A stretch of DNA of 5,911 nt from Chloroflexota bacterium (GTDB taxonomy: Bacteria; Chloroflexota; Anaerolineae; UBA7937; JACPPX01). Below are positions 1-5,408 of this stretch, in pieces (within the stretch, counting starts at the first letter, position 1; each line of letters begins with the position of its first letter). The notes under the pieces were generated by a model. That model had not been told where the DNA came from. It searched no databases and saw only the letters and a list, made by a program, of their open reading frames with translations. The translations under genes and the position numbers were made by a program. The DNA lies in the NCBI GenBank assembly GCA_016196905.1, contig JACPWV010000076.1, positions 1 to 5,911 on the forward strand. The letters are read 5' to 3'.

Positions 1-275
1 AGGCTGATGACCAAAAAGGGAAGCAAGGTTAGAATGGTCAGGAGCATAAAAGTGAGGTCGATCCACTCCCGGGAGAGACGGAAGTCGAGCAGACCACACC
101 CCTCACCCAGGCAGAGGTGAATGCTCTCTAGCAGGTCGTCGGTGGCGCTGGCGATCTCGGTCGGGTTCAGGAGGAAGCCGAACAACCCGGAATACCATAG
201 CGCGGCCAGCAAAATGCCGACTAGGGCGCCGATAAGAAGCAGCCCGATCAGAGAGAAGATGGGTTTACCGAGCAT
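1..275 (-). CDS. Unrecognised small membrane protein downstream of nuoA (partial, runs off left edge)
   Basis: I do not recognise this protein. Reading the minus strand from the ATG at 275 gives 91 codons with no stop before the window edge. Two hydrophobic stretches stand out: about residues 6-27 (rich in I, L, G and A, ending near a Trp) and about 73-91, both long enough to span the membrane. Between them lies a polar loop containing a C-L-G-E-G-C-G stretch with two cysteines. The ATG lies 17 nt after the nuoA stop, and a purine-rich GGTGGGG about 10 nt upstream could serve as ribosome binding site, so it is probably co-transcribed with nuoA. In most nuo operons nuoB follows nuoA; this is clearly not nuoB, whose cluster-binding cysteines and soluble fold are absent. 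It could be an accessory membrane protein of the operon or an unrelated insertion. The frame is convincing; the function is unknown. Confidence 0.6.
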   Translation of the reverse strand, partial: MLGKPIFSLIGLLLIGALVGILLAALWYSGLFGFLLNPTEIASATDDLLESIHLCLGEGCGLLDFRLSREWIDLTFMLLTILTLLPFLVIS

Positions 276-292
276 CCGGCTGCCGCCCCACC

Positions 293-649
293 TCAGAGCC
301 ACTCCAGGACGCCCTTGCGCCAGGCGTAGATCAGCCCGGCCACCAGGATGCCCAGAAAGATGAACATCTCCACCAAGGCGAAGAGGCCCAGCTGAGCGTA
401 GGCCACCGCCCAGGGAAAGAGGAACATCACCTCGATATCAAAGATAAGGAAGATCAGGGCGTAGATATAGTACTGGACTCGGAACTGGATCCAGGTCTCC
501 CCCACCGTCTCCAGGCCACACTCGTAGATATCGGTCTTGATGGGCCCGGGCTTCTTGGGGCGCAGGATCCAAGAGGTCACCAAACCCCCGATGGGGAAAA
601 TCGTGGCGGCGATGAATAACAGCCCGATGAAAGCGTAGTCTTTGAGCAT
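293..649 (-). CDS. nuoA: NADH-quinone oxidoreductase subunit A (complex I)
   Basis: Membrane subunit of proton-pumping complex I, which sits beside the quinone channel (family knowledge). The 118-residue product has the usual length and three membrane spans (about residues 6-28, 62-82 and 87-109). Diagnostic motifs are Y-E-C-G at 42-45, in the loop after helix 1, and [18 protein letters not shown] at 56-73, with the conserved acidic D71 and E73 in helix 2. I start it at the ATG at 649, which follows AGGGGAG and gives the family length. An in-frame upstream extension to 763 is possible on paper, but it would read through the predicted promoter at 681-709. The gene heads a minus-strand operon whose next gene is an unknown membrane protein. 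The promoter and a Rex-like operator lie just upstream. Identification is secure. Confidence 0.97.
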   Translation of the reverse strand: MLKDYAFIGLLFIAATIFPIGGLVTSWILRPKKPGPIKTDIYECGLETVGETWIQFRVQYYIYALIFLIFDIEVMFLFPWAVAYAQLGLFALVEMFIFLGILVAGLIYAWRKGVLEWL

Positions 650-674
650 CTCCCCTGTTGGCGAACGGAGGACT

Positions 675-692
675 TTGCGAATTATATCACGA
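675..692. promoter_or_regulatory. Rex-like operator over the nuo -10 box
   Basis: Imperfect 18-bp inverted repeat, TTGCGA-ATTATA-TCACGA on the plus strand. Its central six bases are the minus-strand -10 hexamer. It is identical to the NDH-2 promoter site at 4503-4520 at 15 of 18 positions and sits at the same offset from the promoter. Binding here would block RNA polymerase, so repression is the inferred effect. The proposed regulator is Rex, which senses the NADH/NAD+ ratio. A CRP/FNR-family protein is the alternative. Part of the likeness comes from the shared extended -10, but the arm downstream of the -10 is also conserved at 5 of 6 positions. Confidence 0.55.
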
Positions 693-709
693 GACCCAAG
701 GGGGCGCAA
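681..709 (-). promoter_or_regulatory. Promoter of the nuoA operon
   Basis: On the minus strand a -35 hexamer TTGCGC (709-704) is followed after exactly 17 nt by TATAAT (686-681). The -10 is preceded by TGA, which makes it an extended -10 (TGnTATAAT). Transcription would begin near 674, leaving a leader of about 25 nt before the nuoA ATG at 649. The hexamers are direct sequence matches; promoter activity is inferred. Confidence 0.75.
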
Positions 710-727
710 CGCTGAAGGCAGGTCGAG

Positions 728-733
728 TATAAT
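728..733 (+). promoter_or_regulatory. Candidate -10 box of the femAB-like/glycosyltransferase unit
   Basis: A perfect TATAAT lies 10 nt before the ATG at 744. No convincing -35 is present at 16-18 nt spacing and there is no TGn extension, so this call is weaker than the other promoters here. Transcription would start near 740, giving an almost leaderless mRNA. The nuoA promoter fires in the opposite direction about 40 bp away. Confidence 0.45.
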
Positions 734-743
734 GCGAGGTAGT

Positions 744-1814
744 ATGAACTGGACGACGATCATCGATCCCCCTGTTGCCTCGGACTGGGACGCCTTTGTC
801 GAATCGGTAGGCGGACACCTGCTGCAATCCTACGCCTGGGGCCAGTTCAAGGCTGACTACGGTTGGCGCGCCCGCCGCATCGCCTTGGCGGAGGGCGATG
901 GCTTGCTGGCTGCTGCCCAAGTCCTGGTTCGACCTCTCCCCGGCGGCCGCTCTCTGGGCTATATCCCGCGCGGCCCGGTCACGGCACGGCCGGACGAGGC
1001 AAGACTTTGGGATGGCCTGCTGGAGGCGATTCACGCCGTGGCTGGGGAGGAGCGAGCCATCTTCCTGCGGCTGGAGCCGGATGCCGCGGAGGAGCAACTC
1101 GATGTTCACCTCTTTACCGAGCGGGGCTTCCGACAGGTAAGCGCCACCATCCAGCCCCGCACCACCCTGTGGGTGGATCTGGATTCGGATGAAAATAAAC
1201 TCTTGGCGCGCATGAAGCCCAAAACCCGTTACAACATCCGCCTAGCCGAACGCCAGGGGGTCCGCGTCCGGCTGGGCACGGCGGAGGATTTCCCCGCCTT
1301 CCACCGTTTATTAGAGATCACCGGCCGCCGCGATGGCTTCGGCGTCCGTCCCCAGGGCTATTACATTCGGGCCTGGCGACTTTTCGCGCCTGAAGGGCGC
1401 TGTCGAATGTTCATCGCGGAGTACGAGGGCCAGCTTCTGGCCGGGCTGATGGCCTTCGCCTTCGGCCGACGGGCCTGGTACCTGTACGGAGCCTCCGCCG
1501 ACGAGCAGCGCCAGCGGATGCCCAACTACCTTTTGCAGTGGGAGGCCATGCGCTGGGCCAAGGGTCGCGGCTGTGCCCTCTATGACCTGTGGGGCATCCC
1601 GGACGAGGTGGGGCGCAGCGGGGAGCCGCCCGACTTCGCCCAGCGGCGCGAGGGGCTGTGGGGCGTGTATCGCTTTAAACGCGGCTTCGGGGGTCGCGTG
1701 GTGAGGCATTCCCCCGCCTTCGATTATGTGTATTCGCCACTTTGGTATACTTTGCTCTTGAACGTCGCGCCGCGTCTGCGAGCGACGACGCGGGGCCTGT
1801 GGGAGGGCTGGTGA
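744..1814 (+). CDS. FemA/FemB-family peptidoglycan bridge aminoacyltransferase
   Basis: Probable member of the FemABX family, which transfers amino acids from aminoacyl-tRNA to the peptide stem of peptidoglycan precursors in the cytoplasm (family knowledge; the amino acid used cannot be read from the sequence). The 356-residue product shows the two GNAT-like halves typical of the family. The segment at 157-173 ([17 protein letters not shown]) matches the family's conserved M-K-x-K-x-R-Y-N-I-x-x-A block. Residues 247-286 carry the pattern YGAS...[11 protein letters not shown]...A...G...YDLWGIP, and 308-316 read VYRFKRGFG, the usual C-terminal F-K-x-G-F-G signature. I chose the ATG at 744: it follows GAGGT and lies downstream of the TATAAT at 728-733, whereas the in-frame ATG at 732 overlaps that box. 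The glycosyltransferase follows after 28 nt. Not all family members act on peptidoglycan, so the exact substrate is open. Confidence 0.88.
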   Translation: MNWTTIIDPPVASDWDAFVESVGGHLLQSYAWGQFKADYGWRARRIALAEGDGLLAAAQVLVRPLPGGRSLGYIPRGPVTARPDEARLWDGLLEAIHAVAGEERAIFLRLEPDAAEEQLDVHLFTERGFRQVSATIQPRTTLWVDLDSDENKLLARMKPKTRYNIRLAERQGVRVRLGTAEDFPAFHRLLEITGRRDGFGVRPQGYYIRAWRLFAPEGRCRMFIAEYEGQLLAGLMAFAFGRRAWYLYGASADEQRQRMPNYLLQWEAMRWAKGRGCALYDLWGIPDEVGRSGEPPDFAQRREGLWGVYRFKRGFGGRVVRHSPAFDYVYSPLWYTLLLNVAPRLRATTRGLWEGW

Positions 1815-1842
1815 TCGCGCGAGTGAGCCGCAGGAGGTTGGG

Positions 1843-2805
1843 ATGAGCCTACCCGCCGAGTGGCCGGCCGAGGTCGAAGAGCTTCTGCACCGCCGGGAGG
1901 AACACCGCGCGCGCAAGGAGTACGCTCGTTCGGATGCGCTGCGCGATCAGATCGAGGCGCTGGGCTACGCAGTGCTGGACCTGCCCGGCGGGACGGTGGT
2001 CAGGCCCGTGCCGCCTCCCGTGCGGCCCACGGTATCCAGCTCCAAGGAGGTGCCCTCGCGTTTGGAGGAGCCCGCTGGCTGGGATTTTTCGGTCGTTCTG
2101 CTGGCGCATAACAACCGCGATGAGATCGAGCGGGCGGTGGCGAGTATCCTGCGCCATTCCGGGGATCATCGCGTCGAGATCGCCCTGCTCGATAACGCCT
2201 CCCGGGATGGCACCGCCGATTACATCGAGGAGCTCTCCCAGGGCCACCCTGAGGTGGTGGCCATCTTCGCGGCCAAGGAGCTGGGGGAGGCGGCCGGCCG
2301 CAACTGCGGGTTGCGCGCCAGCACGGGACGGATCATCGTGTGGATGGGTAGCAACGTCGAGTTGAGCGGGGACGTCTTCACGCCGCTGGCCGCCACTTTG
2401 GAAGATCCCCGGGTAGGGGTGACCGGCGGCTGGGGGTTATCGTCGTCCGATCTGCGCCACTTCGAAGCCTCGCCCGGCCCCGAGGTGGACGCCATGGAAG
2501 CGTACTTGTTCGCCTTTCGGCGCTCCCAGCTCAGGGAGGTGGGCTTCCTGGACGAGAAGTTCAAGTTCTATCGCAACCTGGATTTGGACTTCAGCTTCGC
2601 GTTCCGGGACAAAGGCTACCGCATCGTGATCACGCCCAATCTGCCGGCGCGGCTGCATGAGCACCGTGTCTGGGCCAGCCTCAGCGAGGAGGAGCGCGCT
2701 AGGTTGAGCAAGCGCAACTTCTATCGATTTTTAGACAAGTGGGGCCAGCGCTACGACCTTTTGCTCTCGGGCCCGCCCCAGCCCCATCACCATGAACATG
2801 CTTGA
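1843..2805 (+). CDS. Family 2 glycosyltransferase with N-terminal CysRS-tail-like domain
   Basis: A 320-residue fusion, started at the ATG at 1843, 5 nt after a perfect AGGAGG. Residues about 10-54 form a small module with the pattern R..HRARKEYARSDALRD and then LGYAVLDLPGGTVVRP; this is the layout of the C-terminal domain of cysteinyl-tRNA synthetase (AR..K[DE]..x[AS]D.xRD...LG...xD.P.GT..R). A proline-rich linker (about 54-78) leads to a GT-A fold: strand 1 with FSVVLLAHN at 82-90, ALLDNASRDGTADYI at 114-128, GRNCGLRASTGRIIVW at 152-167, and a late acidic LDLDF at 246-250. Where relatives carry DxD the sequence reads M-G-S-N (168-171), so both metal-binding aspartates appear missing. The end, HEHRVW and NFYRFLDKWG, resembles rhamnosyltransferase-like enzymes, and the tail is His-rich (HHHEH). 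No membrane span is seen. Its pairing with a FemAB-like gene suggests cell-envelope work. Donor and acceptor are unknown. Confidence 0.85.
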   Translation: MSLPAEWPAEVEELLHRREEHRARKEYARSDALRDQIEALGYAVLDLPGGTVVRPVPPPVRPTVSSSKEVPSRLEEPAGWDFSVVLLAHNNRDEIERAVASILRHSGDHRVEIALLDNASRDGTADYIEELSQGHPEVVAIFAAKELGEAAGRNCGLRASTGRIIVWMGSNVELSGDVFTPLAATLEDPRVGVTGGWGLSSSDLRHFEASPGPEVDAMEAYLFAFRRSQLREVGFLDEKFKFYRNLDLDFSFAFRDKGYRIVITPNLPARLHEHRVWASLSEEERARLSKRNFYRFLDKWGQRYDLLLSGPPQPHHHEHA

Positions 2806-2816
2806 GGGCGCCCTCA
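2803..2816. other. GC-rich palindrome between convergent genes
   Basis: TGAGGGCGCCCTCA is a perfect 14-bp palindrome that overlaps the stop codon of the glycosyltransferase gene, in the 49-nt gap before the convergent VKOR gene. It has no loop bases and no T-tract on either side, so it does not meet the form of an intrinsic terminator. It may still contribute a short hairpin at the 3' end. No better terminator is visible in this gap. Confidence 0.3.
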
Positions 2817-2854
2817 GGGGTGGCGAGGAGGGTCTCGCGTCGCGAATTCCTGGA

Positions 2855-3256
2855 TTAAAAAAGAGCGATGGCCAATATCAGCACTGTGATGGCTGCTGAG
2901 GCCAGGCACCATTCGCAGAGGGCGCGCAGCCTGAAGAGTTGAATATAGGTCAAGTAGACGAACAGCGGCAGGCTGATGGCGGAGGCGGCGGCGATCCCTA
3001 GGCGCGCCAGATCGGCGAGCCCGGGAAAGAGGGATATGGATAGGGCGAGCCCCATCAACGCCAGGTAGAAGATCACCCCGATGGCGCTGTTGTAGACCCT
3101 GAAGATGCGAGCGTAGCGGGTGCGCAGAACCAACTCGCAGGTGCCGCTGATGCAGACGATGGGCCGACCGGTAGCCAGGGCGCGCCACAGGTAGAGGCTG
3201 ATGCCTAGGCCCGTGCTGGAGAGCAGCGCGATCGTGATGCTTTCCAGGGACGACAT
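2855..3256 (-). CDS. Vitamin K epoxide reductase (VKOR) family membrane protein
   Basis: Bacterial VKOR homologues do the job of DsbB: they reoxidise a periplasmic or extracellular thiol-disulfide oxidase and pass the electrons to quinone (family knowledge). The 133-residue product has four or five hydrophobic helices (about 5-25, 54-77, 84-106, 112-132). It carries the full cysteine set: a loop pair C35/C40 in CISGTC, and the active-site C114-E-W-C117 in the last helix. The loop pair is followed by ELVLRT with T46 at the conserved Ser/Thr position. No thioredoxin-like domain is fused to it, unlike many bacterial VKORs, and no partner oxidase gene is in view. The ATG at 3256 follows GAGG with 8 nt spacing and lies 20 nt after the NDH-2 stop, so the two genes form an operon and VKOR should share the NDH-2 promoter and operator. 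Identification is good; the partner protein is unknown. Confidence 0.9.
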   Translation of the reverse strand: MSSLESITIALLSSTGLGISLYLWRALATGRPIVCISGTCELVLRTRYARIFRVYNSAIGVIFYLALMGLALSISLFPGLADLARLGIAAASAISLPLFVYLTYIQLFRLRALCEWCLASAAITVLILAIALF

Positions 3257-3276
3257 CGATCAGGCCTCGGGCGGCG

Positions 3277-4488
3277 TTACTTCTCGTCGAGGGAAGCTGA
3301 GATCATAGGCAGTCCCCACTTGAGGGTATGCCACCACGCGCCGAGGGTCAGAAGGTAGCGGACCTCGTTGAGCTGCTTGGCCCAGCGAGCGGGGCGCCCA
3401 CGCAAACGCAAGGGCCCGATTCGACCCACCCCGTCGGTGGGACCCAGGGAGATCAATTCGCCTGCTCGGCGAGGCCGGTATGGAATCTCGGGGCGGCCCT
3501 TAAGAAAGTTGGCGATGTTGCGGGCCACGGCGGACCCCTGCTGCACTGCCCATTGCGCCGAGGGCTCCAGGGGTCGCCCGGTGTGCGGATCGACGATCAG
3601 GGCGACATCGCCGATGGCGAAAACCTCCGGATGACCCATCGCGCGCAGGTAAGGATCGACCCAGATCCGGCGACCGGGGCCCAGCGGCAAGTCGGCTTCC
3701 AGCCAGGGGGCTCGCACTCCGCCAGTCCACATCGTTGTTTGGGTGTGAATCTCCTCGCCGGTGGCCAGTCGGACGCTCTCATCCGTGACTTCGACGATGG
3801 GCTGACCCAGGCGGATCTCGATCCCCATCCGGGTCAAGGCCCGGGTGGCGTACCGGCTCATCCAGGGTGGGCTGGCCGGCAGCGTGCGTTCCTGCGCCTC
3901 GACCAAAACGAGGCGTATTCGGCCTGGGCTGAGCCCATGGGGGGATGCCCAGCGGGGCAGGGCATGGGCCAGCTCGGCCGCTAGCTCGACCCCGCTGGCG
4001 CCGCCCCCACCGATGACGAAGGTCGATGCTTCAGGTTGACGCTGAGGGCTGGCGCGCAACAGGGCCCGCTGGATGTGGGCGGAGATGCGCTGAGCATCCT
4101 CCAGCGTTTTGAGTCGAAGGGCATGCTGGCGCAAGCCGGGGATTTTGTAATCTTCCGGCTCGCTGCCCAGGGCGATCACCAGGAGGTCGTAAGGCCACGG
4201 CCCTCTATCGGTGAGCACTCGGTGCTGAGCCAAGTCGAAGCCGCGCACCGCGGCTGGCCGATGCTCGACTCTTGGGCTGCTCAGCAAAGCTGTCAGGGGC
4301 AGGGCCGCCTGGCGCGGGTCGAGGGCGCCGCCGGCCACCTGGGGAAGGCGCGTTTGCAAAAGGTGGTGTTCGAAGCGGTCCAAGACAGTGATCCGCGTGG
4401 GCGATTCGCTCTTGGCCAGGTTCATGGCCACCGCCAGCCCGCCGTAGCCGGCGCCGGCGATGATGACGTGGGTTGGTTGCATAGTCAT
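3277..4488 (-). CDS. ndh: Type II NADH:quinone oxidoreductase (NDH-2)
   Basis: Single-subunit flavoenzyme that oxidises NADH and reduces membrane quinone without pumping protons (family knowledge). The 403-residue product has two dinucleotide folds: GAGYGG at 12-17 for FAD, with the acidic strand end at D37, and VIGGGGASGVE at 158-168 for NADH. AIGDVA at 291-296 is the second FAD motif, with D294. AQWAVQQG at 311-318 is the NDH-2 quinone-site signature, which favours this call over other pyridine nucleotide-disulfide enzymes. The C-terminus (about 366-400) is basic, then Trp- and Leu-rich, as expected for the amphipathic membrane anchor. There is no redox-active CxxxxC pair, which argues against a disulfide reductase. 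I start at the ATG at 4488 because GGGG lies 8 nt upstream. The longer ATG at 4518 would fall upstream of the predicted transcription start, and another ATG lies at 4482. VKOR follows in the same operon. Confidence 0.92.
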   Translation of the reverse strand: MTMQPTHVIIAGAGYGGLAVAMNLAKSESPTRITVLDRFEHHLLQTRLPQVAGGALDPRQAALPLTALLSSPRVEHRPAAVRGFDLAQHRVLTDRGPWPYDLLVIALGSEPEDYKIPGLRQHALRLKTLEDAQRISAHIQRALLRASPQRQPEASTFVIGGGGASGVELAAELAHALPRWASPHGLSPGRIRLVLVEAQERTLPASPPWMSRYATRALTRMGIEIRLGQPIVEVTDESVRLATGEEIHTQTTMWTGGVRAPWLEADLPLGPGRRIWVDPYLRAMGHPEVFAIGDVALIVDPHTGRPLEPSAQWAVQQGSAVARNIANFLKGRPEIPYRPRRAGELISLGPTDGVGRIGPLRLRGRPARWAKQLNEVRYLLTLGAWWHTLKWGLPMISASLDEK

Positions 4489-4502
4489 TTCTTTAGCCCC
4501 TA

Positions 4503-4520
4503 TTGTGAATTTTATCACAA
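4503..4520. promoter_or_regulatory. Rex-like operator over the NDH-2 -10 box
   Basis: Perfect 6-bp arms around six bases: TTGTGA-ATTTTA-TCACAA. Rex operators of Gram-positive bacteria follow TTGTGAA-N4-TTCACAA, and this site departs at one informative position. The central six bases are, on the minus strand, the -10 hexamer TAAAAT of the NDH-2 promoter, so a bound protein would exclude polymerase. Rex represses ndh in Bacillus subtilis, which fits the downstream gene. The arms also fit the CRP consensus TGTGA-N6-TCACA, so a CRP-family regulator cannot be excluded from sequence alone. A related copy sits at 675-692 over the nuo promoter. Confidence 0.72.
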
Positions 4521-4537
4521 ATTGAGAAGAAAGTCAA
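4509..4537 (-). promoter_or_regulatory. Promoter of the NDH-2/VKOR operon
   Basis: The minus strand carries TTGACT (4537-4532), a 17-nt spacer and TAAAAT (4514-4509). The -10 is preceded by TGA, an extended -10. Transcription would start near 4502, about 14 nt before the ATG at 4488. This supports that start over the in-frame ATG at 4518. The layout is the same as in the nuoA promoter. Confidence 0.8.
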
Positions 4538-4567
4538 CTAAAGCGATCTTGTGGAGGGAGTTTATTC

Positions 4568-4598
4568 TTGACAAGGTTTTTTAGTTGTGCTATATAAT
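4568..4598 (+). promoter_or_regulatory. Promoter of the cold-shock gene
   Basis: A perfect -35 TTGACA (4568-4573) is followed by TATATAAT (4591-4598). Spacing is 17 nt to TATATA, which also has an extended TGC before it, or 19 nt to TATAAT. This is the strongest promoter-like sequence in the window. It is divergent from the NDH-2 promoter, with the two -35 boxes 30 bp apart. Transcription should start near 4604. The Rex-like site does not overlap it. Confidence 0.82.
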
Positions 4599-4603
4599 GG
4601 CCG

Positions 4604-4745
4604 GCACTTGGCTTGAGCGATCTGAGGTTCTGACCGGCAAGGTCGGAGAGGATCTCGCGCTTTTTGTGAGCCGAGGATCGGCGAGCCGGGGGCGTCTATG
4701 CCCGCCTCAGGCGAGCAAACAAGGGAGAAAGGAGGTGCGCGGCCC
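4604..4745 (+). promoter_or_regulatory. Long structured 5' leader of the cold-shock mRNA
   Basis: About 140 nt separate the predicted transcription start from the preferred TTG start codon, far longer than the other leaders here. Visible hairpins are 4629-4635 with 4641-4647 (TCTGACC/GGTCGGA, one G-T pair), 4654-4658 with 4666-4670 (loop GCTTTTT), 4670-4674 with 4678-4682, and 4703-4706 with 4710-4713. Long leaders that refold with temperature are known for enterobacterial cspA; that this one does so is inference. If translation instead began at the ATG at 4698, the leader would be about 94 nt. Confidence 0.5.
4728..4737 (+). promoter_or_regulatory. Near-perfect ribosome binding site that sets the csp start
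   Basis: AAAGGAGGTG complements almost the whole anti-Shine-Dalgarno of 16S rRNA. It ends 8 nt before the in-frame TTG at 4746, which is ideal spacing. The in-frame ATG at 4698 lies upstream of this site and has only a weak G-run before it. Confidence 0.8.
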
Positions 4746-4970
4746 TTGAGTAGTCGTCCAAGGTACACGGGGATCATCAAGTGGTTCAGCTCGGCTAAGG
4801 GGTATGGCTTCATCACCCCCGATGGCGAGGGACAGCGCGATGTCTTCGTGCACTACAGCGCCATCGAGGGGACGGGCTTCCGCACTCTGGAGGAGAATCA
4901 GCGGGTGGAGTTCGAGATCGAGGAGAGCCCCAAGGGTCCCCAAGCCGTCCGCGTGGTGAAGATCTCCTGA
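4746..4970 (+). CDS. Cold-shock domain protein (CspA family)
   Basis: Small single-stranded nucleic-acid-binding protein that melts RNA structure and acts as an RNA chaperone (family knowledge). With the TTG start it has 74 residues, close to the usual 65-75. The five-strand OB fold is complete: KWF at 12-14, the RNP1 motif KGYGFI at 18-23, RNP2 VFVHY at 33-37, and a C-terminal strand ending VRVVKIS. An ATG at 4698 would add 16 residues ([16 protein letters not shown]) that the family normally lacks. The TTG is preferred because it lies 8 nt after AAAGGAGGTG, and a rare start codon may temper output from such a strong site. It has its own strong promoter and a terminator just downstream, so it is a single-gene unit. 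Cold induction cannot be judged from sequence. The domain call is secure; the start is likely but not certain. Confidence 0.93.
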   Translation: MSSRPRYTGIIKWFSSAKGYGFITPDGEGQRDVFVHYSAIEGTGFRTLEENQRVEFEIEESPKGPQAVRVVKIS

Positions 4971-4993
4971 CGGACCTCGCCGCTGTAGGAAAA

Positions 4994-5022
4994 GCCCCGA
5001 GCCATGGCTCGGGGCCTTTTTT
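4994..5022 (+). terminator. Intrinsic terminator after the cold-shock gene
   Basis: GCCCCGAG (4994-5001) pairs with CTCGGGGC (5008-5015) around the loop CCATGG, followed by six T at 5017-5022. A short A-run (4990-4993) precedes the stem. This is a textbook rho-independent terminator, 23 nt after the csp stop. The A-run is shorter than the T-tract, so any action on opposing transcription would be weaker. Confidence 0.93.
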
Positions 5023-5035
5023 CATCGTGGGGCTA

Positions 5036-5044
5036 TGTTATAAT
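5036..5044 (+). promoter_or_regulatory. Extended -10 promoter of rsfS
   Basis: TGTTATAAT matches the extended -10 (TGnTATAAT), with the hexamer at 5039-5044. No good -35 is found: the region at the right spacing is the T-tract of the preceding terminator. Extended -10 promoters can work without one. Transcription would start near 5051, only about 10 nt before the rsfS ATG. Confidence 0.6.
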
Positions 5045-5060
5045 CGAGGCGAGGTCGAGG

Positions 5061-5408
5061 ATGGAAGGCCACGACTCGGGGGATCTGGCTCGGGATTTGA
5101 TGGAGGTGATCCTCGATAAGAAAGGTTACGACATCGTGCTGCTCGACCTGCGGCCCATCGTGGCTGACTATTTCCTCATCGCCAGCGGGGATAACCCCCG
5201 CCAGATGCAGGCCATCCGCGAGTCTCTCCTGGAGCGCGGTGCGGAGCTGGAGCAAGAGCCCCTTCACGTGGAGGGCGCCCCGGAGTCGGGTTGGGTATTG
5301 TTGGATTTCGGCGGGGTCATCGTGCACCTGTTCACGCCCCCGGTGCGCGAATATTATCAGCTAGAAACACTGTGGAGCGATGCGCCCCTCGTGGTGCGCA
5401 TGCAGTAG
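5061..5408 (+). CDS. rsfS: Ribosomal silencing factor RsfS (YbeB/Iojap family)
   Basis: RsfS binds protein uL14 on the large ribosomal subunit and blocks joining of the small subunit, lowering translation when nutrients are scarce (family knowledge). The 115-residue product matches the family in length and motifs: DYFLIASGDNPRQMQAI at 36-52, the EG...SGWVLLDFG block at 71-84, VIVHLF at 86-91, and the closing REYYQLETLWSDAP at 96-109. I start at the ATG at 5061, preceded by GAGGTCGAGG. An in-frame ATG at 5004 lies inside the terminator hairpin of the gene before and would precede the promoter at 5036-5044. In many bacteria rsfS sits with nadD; here its upstream neighbour is a cold-shock gene behind its own terminator, so it appears to be transcribed alone. 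Confidence 0.96.
   Translation: MEGHDSGDLARDLMEVILDKKGYDIVLLDLRPIVADYFLIASGDNPRQMQAIRESLLERGAELEQEPLHVEGAPESGWVLLDFGGVIVHLFTPPVREYYQLETLWSDAPLVVRMQ

Noticed and set aside
642..743. N-terminal extension of the FemAB-like protein to the ATG at 642
   Set aside because: It would run through both divergent promoters and overlap the nuoA start region; the added residues are Arg-rich and not part of the family.
1311..1916. 201-codon minus-strand open frame antisense to the FemAB-like gene
   Set aside because: Low-complexity, Arg/Ser/Pro-rich translation with no motif; it overlaps a clearly real gene and is typical of open antisense frames in high-GC DNA.
2814..3188. 124-codon minus-strand frame overlapping VKOR in another frame
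   Set aside because: Arg/His-rich nonsense translation; the VKOR frame has membrane helices and all four catalytic cysteines.
3328..3984. 218-codon plus-strand open frame antisense to NDH-2
   Set aside because: No family motif, Gly/Gln/Pro-rich shadow composition, fully inside the NDH-2 gene, no convincing ribosome binding site.
4585..4602. Third copy of the Rex-like site at the csp promoter (TTGTGC before TATATA)
   Set aside because: The left arm matches at 5 of 6 bases but the right arm does not match at all.
5004..5060. N-terminal extension of RsfS to the ATG at 5004
   Set aside because: That ATG is in the loop of the csp terminator hairpin and upstream of the predicted rsfS promoter.
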